24,610 nt of DNA from NCBI GenBank assembly GCA_016293535.1, contig JAEDEB010000032.1, forward strand, positions 1 through 24,610, given 5' to 3'. Made by a program: the position numbers and the translations under genes. Below are positions 6,599-14,457 of the stretch, one piece after another. The DNA comes from Bacteroidales bacterium. GTDB lineage: Bacteria > Bacteroidota > Bacteroidia > Bacteroidales > UBA932. The notes beneath the pieces were generated by a model, which did no database searches, was not told the origin of the DNA, and worked only from the letters and a program-made list of their open reading frames with translations. The number at the start of each line of letters is the position of its first letter. Position 1 is the first letter of the stretch.

Positions 6599-6617
6599 TG
6601 TTTTTTATCAATGTGCG

Positions 6618-8528
6618 TCATTTTTTCATTACGCAGAATCGGATCCTGAGCTGGAGCGTGGTCTCCAGCTGAAGTGGGCGGCCGGCTCCATATACCAGGG
6701 ACGAGCGTAGCCACAGCCGTATCGCCCTGCATGGATCGGCGGACAGGTATAGCGATGTCCATAATCCTCGCCCGTAGAACGCCGGAGCGCTGAACCCTCC
6801 TGGTGCATCCCTTTCATAGACGTAGATTCTGTCATCCCATCCTCCGCTGCCGTACAGGCCCATGCGCACGAATATGGACATATTCGATGGTCTGAATGCC
6901 CCCTCCGCATAGCAGAGACCTCCCGGCCCGTTGCCATACAGTCCATGTACACGGCAGTTCGCCGCCCAATTCCCCGATGCCCATTGGAGGTCGGCTCGAA
7001 GTTCCGCGCGGTTGACCTGGCCGTAGTTTCGCCGACGGTATAGCAGACGGAGTTTCACGGCCCATCCGCTGCCCGATGTCCAGGCATAGTCGGACTGGAA
7101 TTTCAGTTGCAGATGGCGAGTGGACGGGTGGAAGGCGGCATCGAAACTCATATCCAGCTGATGTTCTGGCTTGAAATCCACGAATTTGCCTGCAGTCAGG
7201 CGCGCCGCAGCAGTCACTGCGTGTTCGTCGGAGCATTTCGTCCCCGAACGAACGGCTCCGGAATAACTGACGTCATAACTGCTCGGATAGTAGCGCGCGA
7301 GAAAGCCGAGGGTGAGTCTCTCGCAGGCTTTGAAACGGGTTCCGGCAAGTAAGGCCGGGGCAAGGTCAGCAATACTGAAGGCAGCCTCTCCGAAGAGGTC
7401 CGCTCCCCGTATGTTTCCCCTTGCTTCAAGGGATATGACCGCGTCCCGGACCTTGCCCTCTGCAGAACATCGCACAAAGGCATTGACAGACTCCTGATGG
7501 TTCAGTCCGTAATGGACAGTTCCCAATGCAGCAAGCAAGTCATTGCCCGGGCAATGCGCGACAGCCGCACTCGTGCTGAACCTACCTGCGGAAATCTCGC
7601 TTGCCAAACCCCTGAGTGAGTATGTCGATGGCTTGTATTTAACGTTTTTGCCGAAATTGACGGCAGAACCGCCCCAAGAACGGTAAGGCACGGCGCCGCT
7701 GGCGTTGCGACAGAGTGAACCAACCGATGATATTCCCGTGAATGACAGTCCGTTCCATATTGTCAGTCCCTGACCCATCCTCAGACTGAAGTCTCCTGCA
7801 ATGAATTTCGCTACTTTGAACTTCCTCCCACCGCCCGGGTTGATGTAGGCGATACTGAATCCTTCGGAGAGTACATTCGACTTGACCGTGGAGGAAATCT
7901 TGCCGGAAGGGGATGATCTGGTGCCCGGACGGAATTCGAGATTCTCTTTGAAACCGAAGGAACTTTCCCATCCGCTTTCTGATTCGAGCCTGTACTTCAG
8001 CCCTGTGGAGAAAGTTGCCGACTCCTGTTTCTTCATTTTTGCGTTTGAGCGCAGAGTGAGCTCGTCCGAAATCCTGTTTCCTTGTCTGATGGAAGGCGGG
8101 GAAGAACTCTCAAGGCTTATGAAACATCGCAGGGCCGCTACCGTCTCCTCATCGAAGCCGTTTACGGAAAGGAGTTCGGAGAACGACAGTATGTCCCCGT
8201 TCCTCCTGCGGTAATCTTCCAGTGACGCAATCTGGTATGGACTGAAAAGCCCGCTTGAAATCAGGCGCGCACGGGACGAATTGTTGACAGGGAGGGGATG
8301 TGCAGCGAAACTGAGGAAATGCCCGAGTTCCTCCTCGTCCATCTCTTCGGCACTCCCGGCACCGGAGAGATAGACCGCCGCCTCGATTGCCCTTCCGTGG
8401 GGATCTCCGTATCCGCCTGGATAGGTGTCCGCATTGAATGTGCCAGCGTATGTGCCCGCATTGACTGTACCCGTGGGGTACGATAAAAGAAAAACCACCG
8501 CCGCTGAAGGCAGAATATTGGCTAACAT
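6618..8528 (-). CDS. Exported helix-hairpin-helix protein with predicted outer-membrane beta-barrel
   Basis: 636 aa. A signal peptide (1-23, 'MLANILPSAAVVFLLSYPTG' then 'TVNA') is followed by a Gly/Tyr-rich stretch. ComEA-like helix-hairpin-helix motifs lie at about 80-137 ('LPVNNSSRARLISSGLFSPYQ' region and 'LLSVNGFDEETVAALRCF'). The remaining 480 residues alternate hydrophobic and polar residues with many aromatic-ended strands ('GLKYRLESESGWESSFGFKE', 'AELRADLQWASGNWAANCRV'). This is the look of an outer-membrane barrel. HhH motifs of this type bind DNA in ComEA, so a role in DNA handling at the cell surface is conceivable. In Bacteroidota, however, this architecture is widespread and uncharacterised. 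It has its own promoter, divergent from and interleaved with that of hpt. No obvious terminal aromatic residue; the protein ends in 'CVMKK'. Confidence 0.8.
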   Translation of the reverse strand: MLANILPSAAVVFLLSYPTGTVNAGTYAGTFNADTYPGGYGDPHGRAIEAAVYLSGAGSAEEMDEEELGHFLSFAAHPLPVNNSSRARLISSGLFSPYQIASLEDYRRRNGDILSFSELLSVNGFDEETVAALRCFISLESSSPPSIRQGNRISDELTLRSNAKMKKQESATFSTGLKYRLESESGWESSFGFKENLEFRPGTRSSPSGKISSTVKSNVLSEGFSIAYINPGGGRKFKVAKFIAGDFSLRMGQGLTIWNGLSFTGISSVGSLCRNASGAVPYRSWGGSAVNFGKNVKYKPSTYSLRGLASEISAGRFSTSAAVAHCPGNDLLAALGTVHYGLNHQESVNAFVRCSAEGKVRDAVISLEARGNIRGADLFGEAAFSIADLAPALLAGTRFKACERLTLGFLARYYPSSYDVSYSGAVRSGTKCSDEHAVTAAARLTAGKFVDFKPEHQLDMSFDAAFHPSTRHLQLKFQSDYAWTSGSGWAVKLRLLYRRRNYGQVNRAELRADLQWASGNWAANCRVHGLYGNGPGGLCYAEGAFRPSNMSIFVRMGLYGSGGWDDRIYVYERDAPGGFSAPAFYGRGLWTSLYLSADPCRAIRLWLRSSLVYGAGRPLQLETTLQLRIRFCVMKK

Positions 8529-8552
8529 AATGTCTTTTGCCTCGGTGGTGGC

Positions 8553-8583
8553 ATTGCAAATTTATCTATTTTATCTATTTTTG
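8553..8583 (+). promoter_or_regulatory. Promoter for hpt-adk
   Basis: ATTG at 8553-8556, a 19-base spacer, and TATTTTTG at 8576-8583 match the Bacteroidota promoter pattern. The start codon of hpt is 23 bases further on. Confidence 0.65.
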
Positions 8584-8588
8584 CCAAT
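8557..8588 (-). promoter_or_regulatory. Divergent promoter for the HhH/barrel gene
   Basis: On the minus strand, ATTG (8588-8585), a 20-base spacer and TAAATTTG (8564-8557) fit the Bacteroidota pattern. It occupies almost the same bases as the hpt promoter on the other strand. Confidence 0.62.
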
Positions 8589-8606
8589 CGAAAATTTTCA
8601 TGCACG

Positions 8607-9149
8607 ATGGAAAAAGTCCGGCTCAATGACAAAACTTTCCGACTTTATCTTCCGTATGAGAAGATATCCGCGGCAATCGACGAAGTGGCTGACAGATTGA
8701 ACAGGGATTTCAGAGATTGCGAAGATGTGCCCATTCTCCTCTGCGTTCTCAACGGCGCAATCGTCTTTACCGGTGAACTGCTCCAAAGGCTCGATTTTCC
8801 TCTGAATCTCGTCTCAATAAAGATGACCTCCTATGAGGGTACTTCTACTACAGGTGAGGTCAAGGAAGCTATGGGCCTGACTGCGGATGTCAGTGGCCGT
8901 AGGGTCATAGTCGTTGAGGATATAGTCGACACAGGGTATACGATGGTGGCCTTGCGGGACATTCTGATGGCCCGTGGAGCGGCCGATTTCAAGGTATGCA
9001 CCCTTCTCCACAAACCGGACGCCCTCAAGGCTGACATCAGGCTCGATTATGTCGGACTGAACATTCCGAACGATTTCATTGTCGGTTTTGGCCTGGATTA
9101 CGATGAACTCGGAAGAAATCTAAAAGACATATATGTCCTGGATAAATGA
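8607..9149 (+). CDS. hpt: Hypoxanthine phosphoribosyltransferase
   Basis: Purine salvage enzyme in the cytosol. It joins hypoxanthine (or guanine) to PRPP, giving IMP or GMP. 180 aa, the normal length. The PRPP-binding motif is 'VIVVEDIVDTGYTM' (about 100-113), with the two acidic residues followed by the DTG loop. The upstream flexible loop is 'SYEGTSTTGEV' (75-85), and 'DFIVGFGLDYDELGRNL' is the typical C-terminal base-binding stretch. It has a good promoter of its own. The adk start lies 16 bp after its stop codon, so the two form a purine nucleotide operon. Confidence 0.95.
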   Translation: MEKVRLNDKTFRLYLPYEKISAAIDEVADRLNRDFRDCEDVPILLCVLNGAIVFTGELLQRLDFPLNLVSIKMTSYEGTSTTGEVKEAMGLTADVSGRRVIVVEDIVDTGYTMVALRDILMARGAADFKVCTLLHKPDALKADIRLDYVGLNIPNDFIVGFGLDYDELGRNLKDIYVLDK

Positions 9150-9165
9150 CAGGGCTCCAATACAA

Positions 9166-9738
9166 ATGAAATACTACATTCTTTTCGGCCCTCCCGGTGC
9201 GGGAAAGGGCACTCAGGCAAGCGCAATGGTAGAGCGCTACAATCTCCACCACATTTCTACAGGCGACCTTCTCCGCAAGGAGATCAAGGCGGGAACTGAA
9301 CTCGGAATCAAGGCAAAGACCCTTATCGAGGCTGGAAGCCTGGTTCCTGACGAAGTGGTGGAAGGTATGATAGAGAACGAGTTCAAGACGGTCAAGGGCG
9401 TCGACGGTTTCCTTCTCGACGGTTTTCCGAGGACTCTTGCCCAGGCTCAGGCATTGGATGAGCTTCTCGCCAGGAACGGTTCGGAAGTGACTGCAGTCGT
9501 AAGCATAATGATTCCCGACGAGATGATAATTGAGCGCATACGTCACCGCGCTACCATAGAGGGACGTGCGGACGATGCGAATGTCGATACCATAAAGAAC
9601 AGGATTGCGACTTATCACAGACAGACCGAGCCTGAAATCGCCTACTACGATGCCAAGGGCAAGTACTATCAGGCAGACGGTGTCGGCACCATCGAGGAGG
9701 TGCGTTCACGCATCTTCGACATAGTCGACAAGTTCTAG
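9166..9738 (+). CDS. adk: Adenylate kinase
   Basis: Interconverts ATP + AMP and 2 ADP in the cytosol. 190 aa from ATG 9166, which gives the standard N-terminus 'MKYYILFGPPGAGKGTQ' with the P-loop; an in-frame ATG at 9133 overlaps the end of hpt and would add residues with no family match. The AMP-binding region has 'ISTGDLLRKEIKAGTELG' and 'GFPRTLAQAQALD'. The LID is the short form ('HRATIEGRADDANVDTI'), without the zinc-binding cysteines of longer adenylate kinases. It is second in the hpt-adk operon and converges on the mltD-like gene with a 23-bp gap that has no clear hairpin. The obg gene, which I recall sometimes following adk in relatives, is not here. Confidence 0.95.
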   Translation: MKYYILFGPPGAGKGTQASAMVERYNLHHISTGDLLRKEIKAGTELGIKAKTLIEAGSLVPDEVVEGMIENEFKTVKGVDGFLLDGFPRTLAQAQALDELLARNGSEVTAVVSIMIPDEMIIERIRHRATIEGRADDANVDTIKNRIATYHRQTEPEIAYYDAKGKYYQADGVGTIEEVRSRIFDIVDKF

Positions 9739-9761
9739 TTGATTTTTAATTTTTTCCGCTC

Positions 9762-11642
9762 CTATTTCGAGGATTTTAACGGAATTCTGAGGATGTCACC
9801 CGGATGGATGCCAGAGCCTATGTTGTTGTAGGACATTATTTCATCCGCCGTGACATCCTTGAACATTTTTGAAATCCCGTATATAGTGTCTCCTTTGCGG
9901 ACTGTGTATTCCTCGTATTCCTTCTGAGGGGCTGCAGCAGCCTGAGGCTGCCTGTCCAGTTCCGGATGGCGCGTGATTTCACGAATAGTGCTGTCCGGCT
10001 CGGCCGCCGCCGTGTCGGCAGGCTCCGCAATCACCTCAGCCTCAGTTGTGTCGGCAGGCTCCGCAATCACCTCAGCCGCAGTTGTGTCGGCAGGCTCCGC
10101 AATCTCTTTTGCAGAAGAGTCAGCTGGAGCGACAGCCTGGGCCGAAGGCTCAGCAGGCCCCGTGGTCTTGGCAGCCGATGTGGCAGGCGCGGAAGAAACA
10201 GGAGCGGTCGCAGGCTTGGAACTGACTCCGCCCTTATATATGTAGAGGTTCTGTCCGACACGTATATTGGTGCTCTTGAGATTGTTCCACCTCTTGAGGT
10301 CATTGACCGAGCACCTGTACTTCGAAGCTATCTTGCTCAGACTGTCGCCACTCTTGACCTTGTACACTATCTTGCCCATACCGCTCCACATTGCGGAGGA
10401 TTCCTCTATCTGTTTGATGACTACAGGATTGAACAGCGAATCCGTCTTATACTTATATACAGAGTCCTCGAACTCGAGGTATCTGTCGCAGTATTCCTGA
10501 GGCATCCTCAGCACGTAAGGCTGGTCGTTTCCGGGAACTATGTCGTGTACATACTGGGGATTCAGCCTGCGCATCTCCTCTACGGGGATCCCGACCACGT
10601 CCCTGAGCTGAGTAAAATGCAACTTCTTTCGTATCACGAAGGTGTCTATCTTCTCCGGGAGCATGCAAGGTTTAGGGTCCATCCCGTGTTCCCTATAGTA
10701 CTTTGTGATGTATAGCGCACCCACGAAGGCTGGCACATAGCCTCTGGTTTCCTTGGGGAGATACCTGTATATGCCCCAATAGTCGGTGCTGCCGTTGTTG
10801 CGTGCTATTGCCCTCTTGACGTTTCCCGCTCCGCAGTTATATGAGGAAATGGCAAGGCTCCAGTCCCCGAAGCGATTGTATGCGTCGAGAAGATATCTCG
10901 CCGCCGCATCCGAGGCCTTGTATACGTCGAGGCGTTCGTCCACATATGAGTCTATCTTGAGGCCGTAGCTCTTGGCCGCTGCGTACATGAACTGCCACAT
11001 TCCCCTTGCTCCTGCCCTGGAAACGGCAACAGGATTGAGGTTGGTCTCCACAATTGCGAGCGCAGCCAGTTCCTCGGGAATGCCGTACCTGTTGAAGGCT
11101 TCCTGAAAAATAGGGAAATAGTAGCTGCAGAGTCCGAGGGTCGTGGGCATCCAGCTCTTCCTCTTCTCGGAGTACAGGATGATGTAGTTCCTGACGATGT
11201 CGTTGTAGGGGAGGGTGAAGATATTGTTCATCTTCTTTATCCTTTCAAGGTAGATGTCGTCGGAGATGCTGGAAGAAAGTTTGACAGAGTCCATGTTGTA
11301 TTTCTCCTCTTTCATCTCGCGGATACAGTCCTGGGCATACCAGAGACTGATGCTGTCCCGGGCTTCGGGGCCCAGGGTGAAGACCTCCCTATTTCCAGAG
11401 TCTTCCCTGAGATTTGCTTCCTCGCGAAGTCTGGCTATGGTTTCCTCGTGTTTGCCGTTCTGATGCCTGTAATGCTCCACTATCGACTGGAGCGAGTCCA
11501 GCTGCCTCCTGAGGACAGAGTTCTCCTCCTGGAGGGTCACCACCAGTTCTTTCCTGTTCTGTGCGCTTGCCTGCGTTCCCGAAAACAGAAGAATTGCCGC
11601 TGCCGCGGTAAGTGGCAGCAATATGTTGTGTGTCAATCTCAT
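9762..11642 (-). CDS. mltD: LysM-containing lytic murein transglycosylase (MltD-like)
   Basis: Exported enzyme that cleaves the MurNAc-GlcNAc bond of peptidoglycan with 1,6-anhydro ring formation. 626 aa. A signal peptide (1-27, ending 'ASAQ') is followed by a coiled coil (about 29-75). The SLT domain (about 175-320) has catalytic E199 in 'ALAIVETNLNP', then 'SRAGARGMWQFM' and 'AISSYNCGAGNV'. A degenerate LysM-like stretch is at about 333-380. Two clear LysM domains for glycan binding follow, at 424-470 ('YKVKSGDSLSKIASKYRCSV') and 577-623 ('YTVRKGDTIYGIS'). They are joined by a Pro/Ala/Thr linker with tandem repeats. The start is 3 bp after the stop of the DUF5683 gene, so it is the last gene of the parAB cluster. 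Confidence 0.92.
   Translation of the reverse strand: MRLTHNILLPLTAAAAILLFSGTQASAQNRKELVVTLQEENSVLRRQLDSLQSIVEHYRHQNGKHEETIARLREEANLREDSGNREVFTLGPEARDSISLWYAQDCIREMKEEKYNMDSVKLSSSISDDIYLERIKKMNNIFTLPYNDIVRNYIILYSEKRKSWMPTTLGLCSYYFPIFQEAFNRYGIPEELAALAIVETNLNPVAVSRAGARGMWQFMYAAAKSYGLKIDSYVDERLDVYKASDAAARYLLDAYNRFGDWSLAISSYNCGAGNVKRAIARNNGSTDYWGIYRYLPKETRGYVPAFVGALYITKYYREHGMDPKPCMLPEKIDTFVIRKKLHFTQLRDVVGIPVEEMRRLNPQYVHDIVPGNDQPYVLRMPQEYCDRYLEFEDSVYKYKTDSLFNPVVIKQIEESSAMWSGMGKIVYKVKSGDSLSKIASKYRCSVNDLKRWNNLKSTNIRVGQNLYIYKGGVSSKPATAPVSSAPATSAAKTTGPAEPSAQAVAPADSSAKEIAEPADTTAAEVIAEPADTTEAEVIAEPADTAAAEPDSTIREITRHPELDRQPQAAAAPQKEYEEYTVRKGDTIYGISKMFKDVTADEIMSYNNIGSGIHPGDILRIPLKSSK
10012..10104. repeat. 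36-bp tandem repeat, about 2.6 copies, in the LysM linker
   Basis: Units begin at 10012, 10048 and 10084 (last one 21 bases), nearly identical. Each encodes 12 residues of the type 'EVIAEPADTTEA' in the minus-strand transglycosylase. The period is a multiple of three, so copy-number change would keep the frame. Confidence 0.9.
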
Positions 11643-11645
11643 TTT

Positions 11646-12629
11646 CTAGAATCTGATTCCGAAGGTCATCCCCACTGCGTTATCTGTCATCCTGCTTCGC
11701 GTTGTCCCCAATGCGTAGGCATTGTCCGGAGCGATGATGGCGGGCTCCAGTTTTAAGCTGAGATCCTCGGAGACTTCGAAGTCGTGCATATATGCGAAGA
11801 CGTTGGCATCGATGACGTTCAGCAGGTAGACCAGTACGGTCGCCACGATGGAGTAGTCCCTGTATCGTCTGTACACGTCCCTGTAGTACTTTGCAGTTTC
11901 TCCGGATATGCTGCCGGTATATTCTACGCCTTCAGTCGTTGCTTCGTTGTGTATCCTCTTGAATCTCTTGTAGTTGAGGTCGTTGGTGGCAAGGAAGTAC
12001 CCGCAGGTTATCAAACCGCCCTGATAGATCGGGATCTTCCAGTATTCCCCGTTGTATGCCTGACCCAGTCCCGGAAGAAGGAGAGAGTATAGGGTGGCCC
12101 GGCCCGGCAGGGGCTTCTGGCTACTGTCGTAGGAAATGACTCCGTCAAGGAGCGATGCCCAGTAAGAAATGCCCGCGCCAACGAACATCCATGTGCTCAG
12201 GGTCTTGAATTTCGTGTTTATGACAGGCTCCGGTACAGTCGGATCGTTGGCGGCTAACCATTGGGAGTGTGCTTTTACTTGGCGGTCATACTGCGCGCGG
12301 TAGTATCCGCCGACCCCGCAAAAGCCGCCTATGGTTCCGTACACTATCGGCAGTTTCCAGTAATCCTTGTTGTAAATCTGGGCCGTGCCGGGGAGTACGA
12401 CGGCGCCTGCGAACATGGTGCCTATCTTTATGGTCTTCTTATGAGCCATTCCGGCACCCCAATCCTTGAAAGAAAAGAGTTTGTCCGTAGTGTCAGAAAC
12501 GGCGGTGCTGTCATTCACATCATTGTAGTTCTGGGTGAATGCCTTGTCCTTGAACTGTGCCCCCGCCTTCGTGCTGAAACCGAGGATACAGCCCACAACC
12601 ACCGATATTATGAGAAGCGTCTTCTTCAA
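11646..12629 (-). CDS. DUF5683 family exported/membrane protein
   Basis: DUF5683 protein, a Bacteroidota family of unknown function, encoded directly after parB. An ATG at 12662 would overlap parB by 29 bases and place eleven polar residues before the signal peptide. A TTG at 12629, four bases after the parB stop and preceded by AGGA, gives 'MKKTLLIISVVVGCILG', a standard signal peptide ending 'KAGAQ'; I prefer this (327 aa). The body has repeated hydrophobic segments with two similar motifs, 'LPGTAQIYNKDYWKLPIVYG' and 'LPGLGQAYNGEYWKIPIYQG', an internal duplication typical of the family. The end 'VGMTFGIRF' has a terminal Phe, as outer-membrane proteins often do. Its position in the par-mltD cluster hints at an envelope role, but this is inference. 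Confidence 0.82.
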   Translation of the reverse strand: MKKTLLIISVVVGCILGFSTKAGAQFKDKAFTQNYNDVNDSTAVSDTTDKLFSFKDWGAGMAHKKTIKIGTMFAGAVVLPGTAQIYNKDYWKLPIVYGTIGGFCGVGGYYRAQYDRQVKAHSQWLAANDPTVPEPVINTKFKTLSTWMFVGAGISYWASLLDGVISYDSSQKPLPGRATLYSLLLPGLGQAYNGEYWKIPIYQGGLITCGYFLATNDLNYKRFKRIHNEATTEGVEYTGSISGETAKYYRDVYRRYRDYSIVATVLVYLLNVIDANVFAYMHDFEVSEDLSLKLEPAIIAPDNAYALGTTRSRMTDNAVGMTFGIRF

Positions 12630-12633
12630 GTTC

Positions 12634-13572
12634 CTATCTGATGACCGATTCCAGGGCGGCAAGAAGGCGTCCGACCTGTTCGTCGGAATCGAACTTCAAT
12701 GTCACGGTACCCTTCCCCTCCGCTGTTCTCTTCATGCTTACCTTGCTGCCGAAACTTCCCAACAGGTTCACCAGCCGGTTGCAGTCTTCCGGCAGTCCGG
12801 CAGGCGCGAGCTTGTCCTTGCCCTCTTTCTCAGGTCTGTTGCTTGAGGCAATTCTCCGTTCAAGTTCGCGTACGGAGAGTCCTTCCTTGACCACGAGGTC
12901 GCAGAGAGCCTCCTGCTCGCGTGAGTCTTCCACCCCGAGGAGCACCTTGGCGTGACCTACGGAAAGGAGTCCCACCTTCAGGTCATGCTGAATCTTCAGC
13001 GGCAGTTTGAGAAGCCTGAGCATGTTGGTTACGCTCGCGCGCTTCTTGCCTACCCTGCCTGCCATCTGTTCCTGAGTGAGCTTGCATTCGTCAATGAGTC
13101 TCTGATAACTCAGCGCAACTTCTATCGGGTCAAGGTCCTGTCTCTGGATGTTCTCGACTATGGCCATCTCGAGCATTCCCTGGTCATCGGTGCTGAGTAT
13201 ATATGCAGGGACCATGTCCATGCCTGCGAGACGACATGCGCGGAATCTGCGTTCTCCGCTGATTATCTGATATTTGGTACCCGAACGGCGCACGGTTATA
13301 GGCTGGATGAGACCGAGAGTGCGTATGGACTCGGCCAATTCGTCAAGCGCCTCGCTGTCGAAGGTCATCCTCGGCTGGTAAGGGTTGGGCTCTACGAGAT
13401 TGACCGGAACCCTGATGATGTCGGCCTGCGGTCCGTTCGGCGCGCTTTCGACATCGACCACGGTCTTGTTGATGTAACCGACCGGCTTGCGTATGTTGTC
13501 CAATTTGATATTCTCGCCTCCGAGAAGGGCGTTGAGCCCTCTTCCGAGACCGTGCTGTTGCTTTACTGCCAT
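12634..13572 (-). CDS. parB: Chromosome partitioning protein ParB (Spo0J family)
   Basis: CTP-dependent clamp that loads at parS sites and works with ParA to segregate the chromosome origin. 312 aa from ATG 13572, giving 'MAVKQQHGLGRGLNALLGG', the usual start; an in-frame ATG at 13611 would reach into parA. The N-terminal CTP-binding domain has 'QPRMTFDSEALDELAESI' and 'GERRFRA' (106-112) and 'ENIQRQDLDP' (140-149). The helix-turn-helix parS reader is at about 165-187 ('LTQEQMAGRVGKKRASVTN'). The dimerisation domain occupies about 265-312 ('GTVTLKFDSDEQVGRLLAAL'). It starts 7 bp after the parA stop. I looked for a parS-like palindrome in the window and did not find a convincing one. Confidence 0.95.
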   Translation of the reverse strand: MAVKQQHGLGRGLNALLGGENIKLDNIRKPVGYINKTVVDVESAPNGPQADIIRVPVNLVEPNPYQPRMTFDSEALDELAESIRTLGLIQPITVRRSGTKYQIISGERRFRACRLAGMDMVPAYILSTDDQGMLEMAIVENIQRQDLDPIEVALSYQRLIDECKLTQEQMAGRVGKKRASVTNMLRLLKLPLKIQHDLKVGLLSVGHAKVLLGVEDSREQEALCDLVVKEGLSVRELERRIASSNRPEKEGKDKLAPAGLPEDCNRLVNLLGSFGSKVSMKRTAEGKGTVTLKFDSDEQVGRLLAALESVIR

Positions 13573-13579
13573 TGCTTTA

Positions 13580-14347
13580 TCAGTTGTTTCTCTCAAGAAC
13601 CTCCTTTGCAAGGTTCAGGTAGTTCGTAGTTCCGTTGCAGATAACGTCGTAAAGAATGATTGGCTTTCCGTGGGAAGGAGCCTCGCTGAGCCGTATGTTC
13701 CTCTGAATTATCGTGTCGAAGACCATATCTTTGAAGTGCTCTCGAAGTTCTGTCACTACCTGGTTGTGGACCTTGGTCCTGCCGTCGAACATCGTTACCA
13801 CGAAGCCTTCAATCGTGAGGTCCGGATTGGGACCGCTCTGGACCAGCCTGATGGTCTGGAGAAGTTTGCCCAGCCCCTCGAGGGCGAAGAATTCCGGCTG
13901 TACGGGTATGATGATGGAATCGGCCGCGGTAAGGGAGTTGACGGTAATCAGACCCAGGGAAGGGGAACAGTCGATAATGATATAGTCGTAGTTGTCGCGT
14001 ATGGGCGCAAGTGCATTCCTCATTATTGACTCGCGGTTCTCGGTGTCGAGCATCTCGATTTCCGCACCTACGAGATTGATGTGTGAAGGAATCATCTGGA
14101 GATTGGCTATCTCCGTCTGTATCAGAGTGTCCTCTATCTTCCTCGTACCTATCATCACTTCGTACAGAGTCCTTTTCTGACCGTCCTCCGGAGAGAAGTT
14201 CAGCCCTGAAGTCGTGTTTGCCTGAGGGTCGGCGTCTATGACGAGCACCTTCTTTTCGAGGACTGCAAGGGACGCTGCAAGATTGATGGCCGTGGTGGTC
14301 TTTCCCACTCCGCCTTTCTGGTTGGCTATAGCTATGACTTTTCCCAT
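13580..14347 (-). CDS. parA: Chromosome partitioning ATPase ParA (Soj)
   Basis: Deviant Walker ATPase that binds DNA nonspecifically in its ATP state and moves ParB-parS complexes. 255 aa from ATG 14347, which gives 'MGKVIAIANQKGGVGKTTT' with the signature lysine K11 and P-loop K16; an in-frame upstream ATG (14392) overlaps the promoter and is rejected. Other motifs are 'LVIDADPQANTT' (Walker A'), 'DYIIIDCSPSLGLITVNSL' (Walker B) and 'PVQPEFFALEGL'. It leads the operon parA-parB-DUF5683-mltD, all within 7 bp of one another. Confidence 0.96.
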   Translation of the reverse strand: MGKVIAIANQKGGVGKTTTAINLAASLAVLEKKVLVIDADPQANTTSGLNFSPEDGQKRTLYEVMIGTRKIEDTLIQTEIANLQMIPSHINLVGAEIEMLDTENRESIMRNALAPIRDNYDYIIIDCSPSLGLITVNSLTAADSIIIPVQPEFFALEGLGKLLQTIRLVQSGPNPDLTIEGFVVTMFDGRTKVHNQVVTELREHFKDMVFDTIIQRNIRLSEAPSHGKPIILYDVICNGTTNYLNLAKEVLERNN

Positions 14348-14370
14348 TTCAGATAAAGTATATATCCTCG

Positions 14371-14378
14371 CAAATTTA
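14371..14378 (-). promoter_or_regulatory. -7 box for the parAB operon
   Basis: Reverse complement reads TAAATTTG, 23 bases before the parA ATG. The expected upstream TTTG is not clear. Confidence 0.5.
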
Positions 14379-14404
14379 CTGAAAATTTTCATTCCTTTCA
14401 GAGG

Positions 14405-14438
14405 ATTGTCAACGGAAAAATAAATATTCCTAACTTTG
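14405..14438 (+). promoter_or_regulatory. Promoter for the lipid kinase gene
   Basis: TAACTTTG at 14431-14438 matches TAnnTTTG. ATTG at 14405-14408 lies 22 bases upstream. The ATG follows 19 bases after the -7 box. Confidence 0.58.
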
Positions 14439-14457
14439 CCGCGGAAAATTCACAACA

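Noticed and set aside
11784..13629. Plus-strand open frames across DUF5683 and parB
   Set aside because: Antisense shadows with no recognisable domains; the minus-strand genes carry full family signatures.
12634..14347. A parS site near parAB
   Set aside because: No 16-bp palindrome resembling the TGTTTCACGTGAAACA type was seen in or near the operon; it may lie elsewhere on the chromosome.
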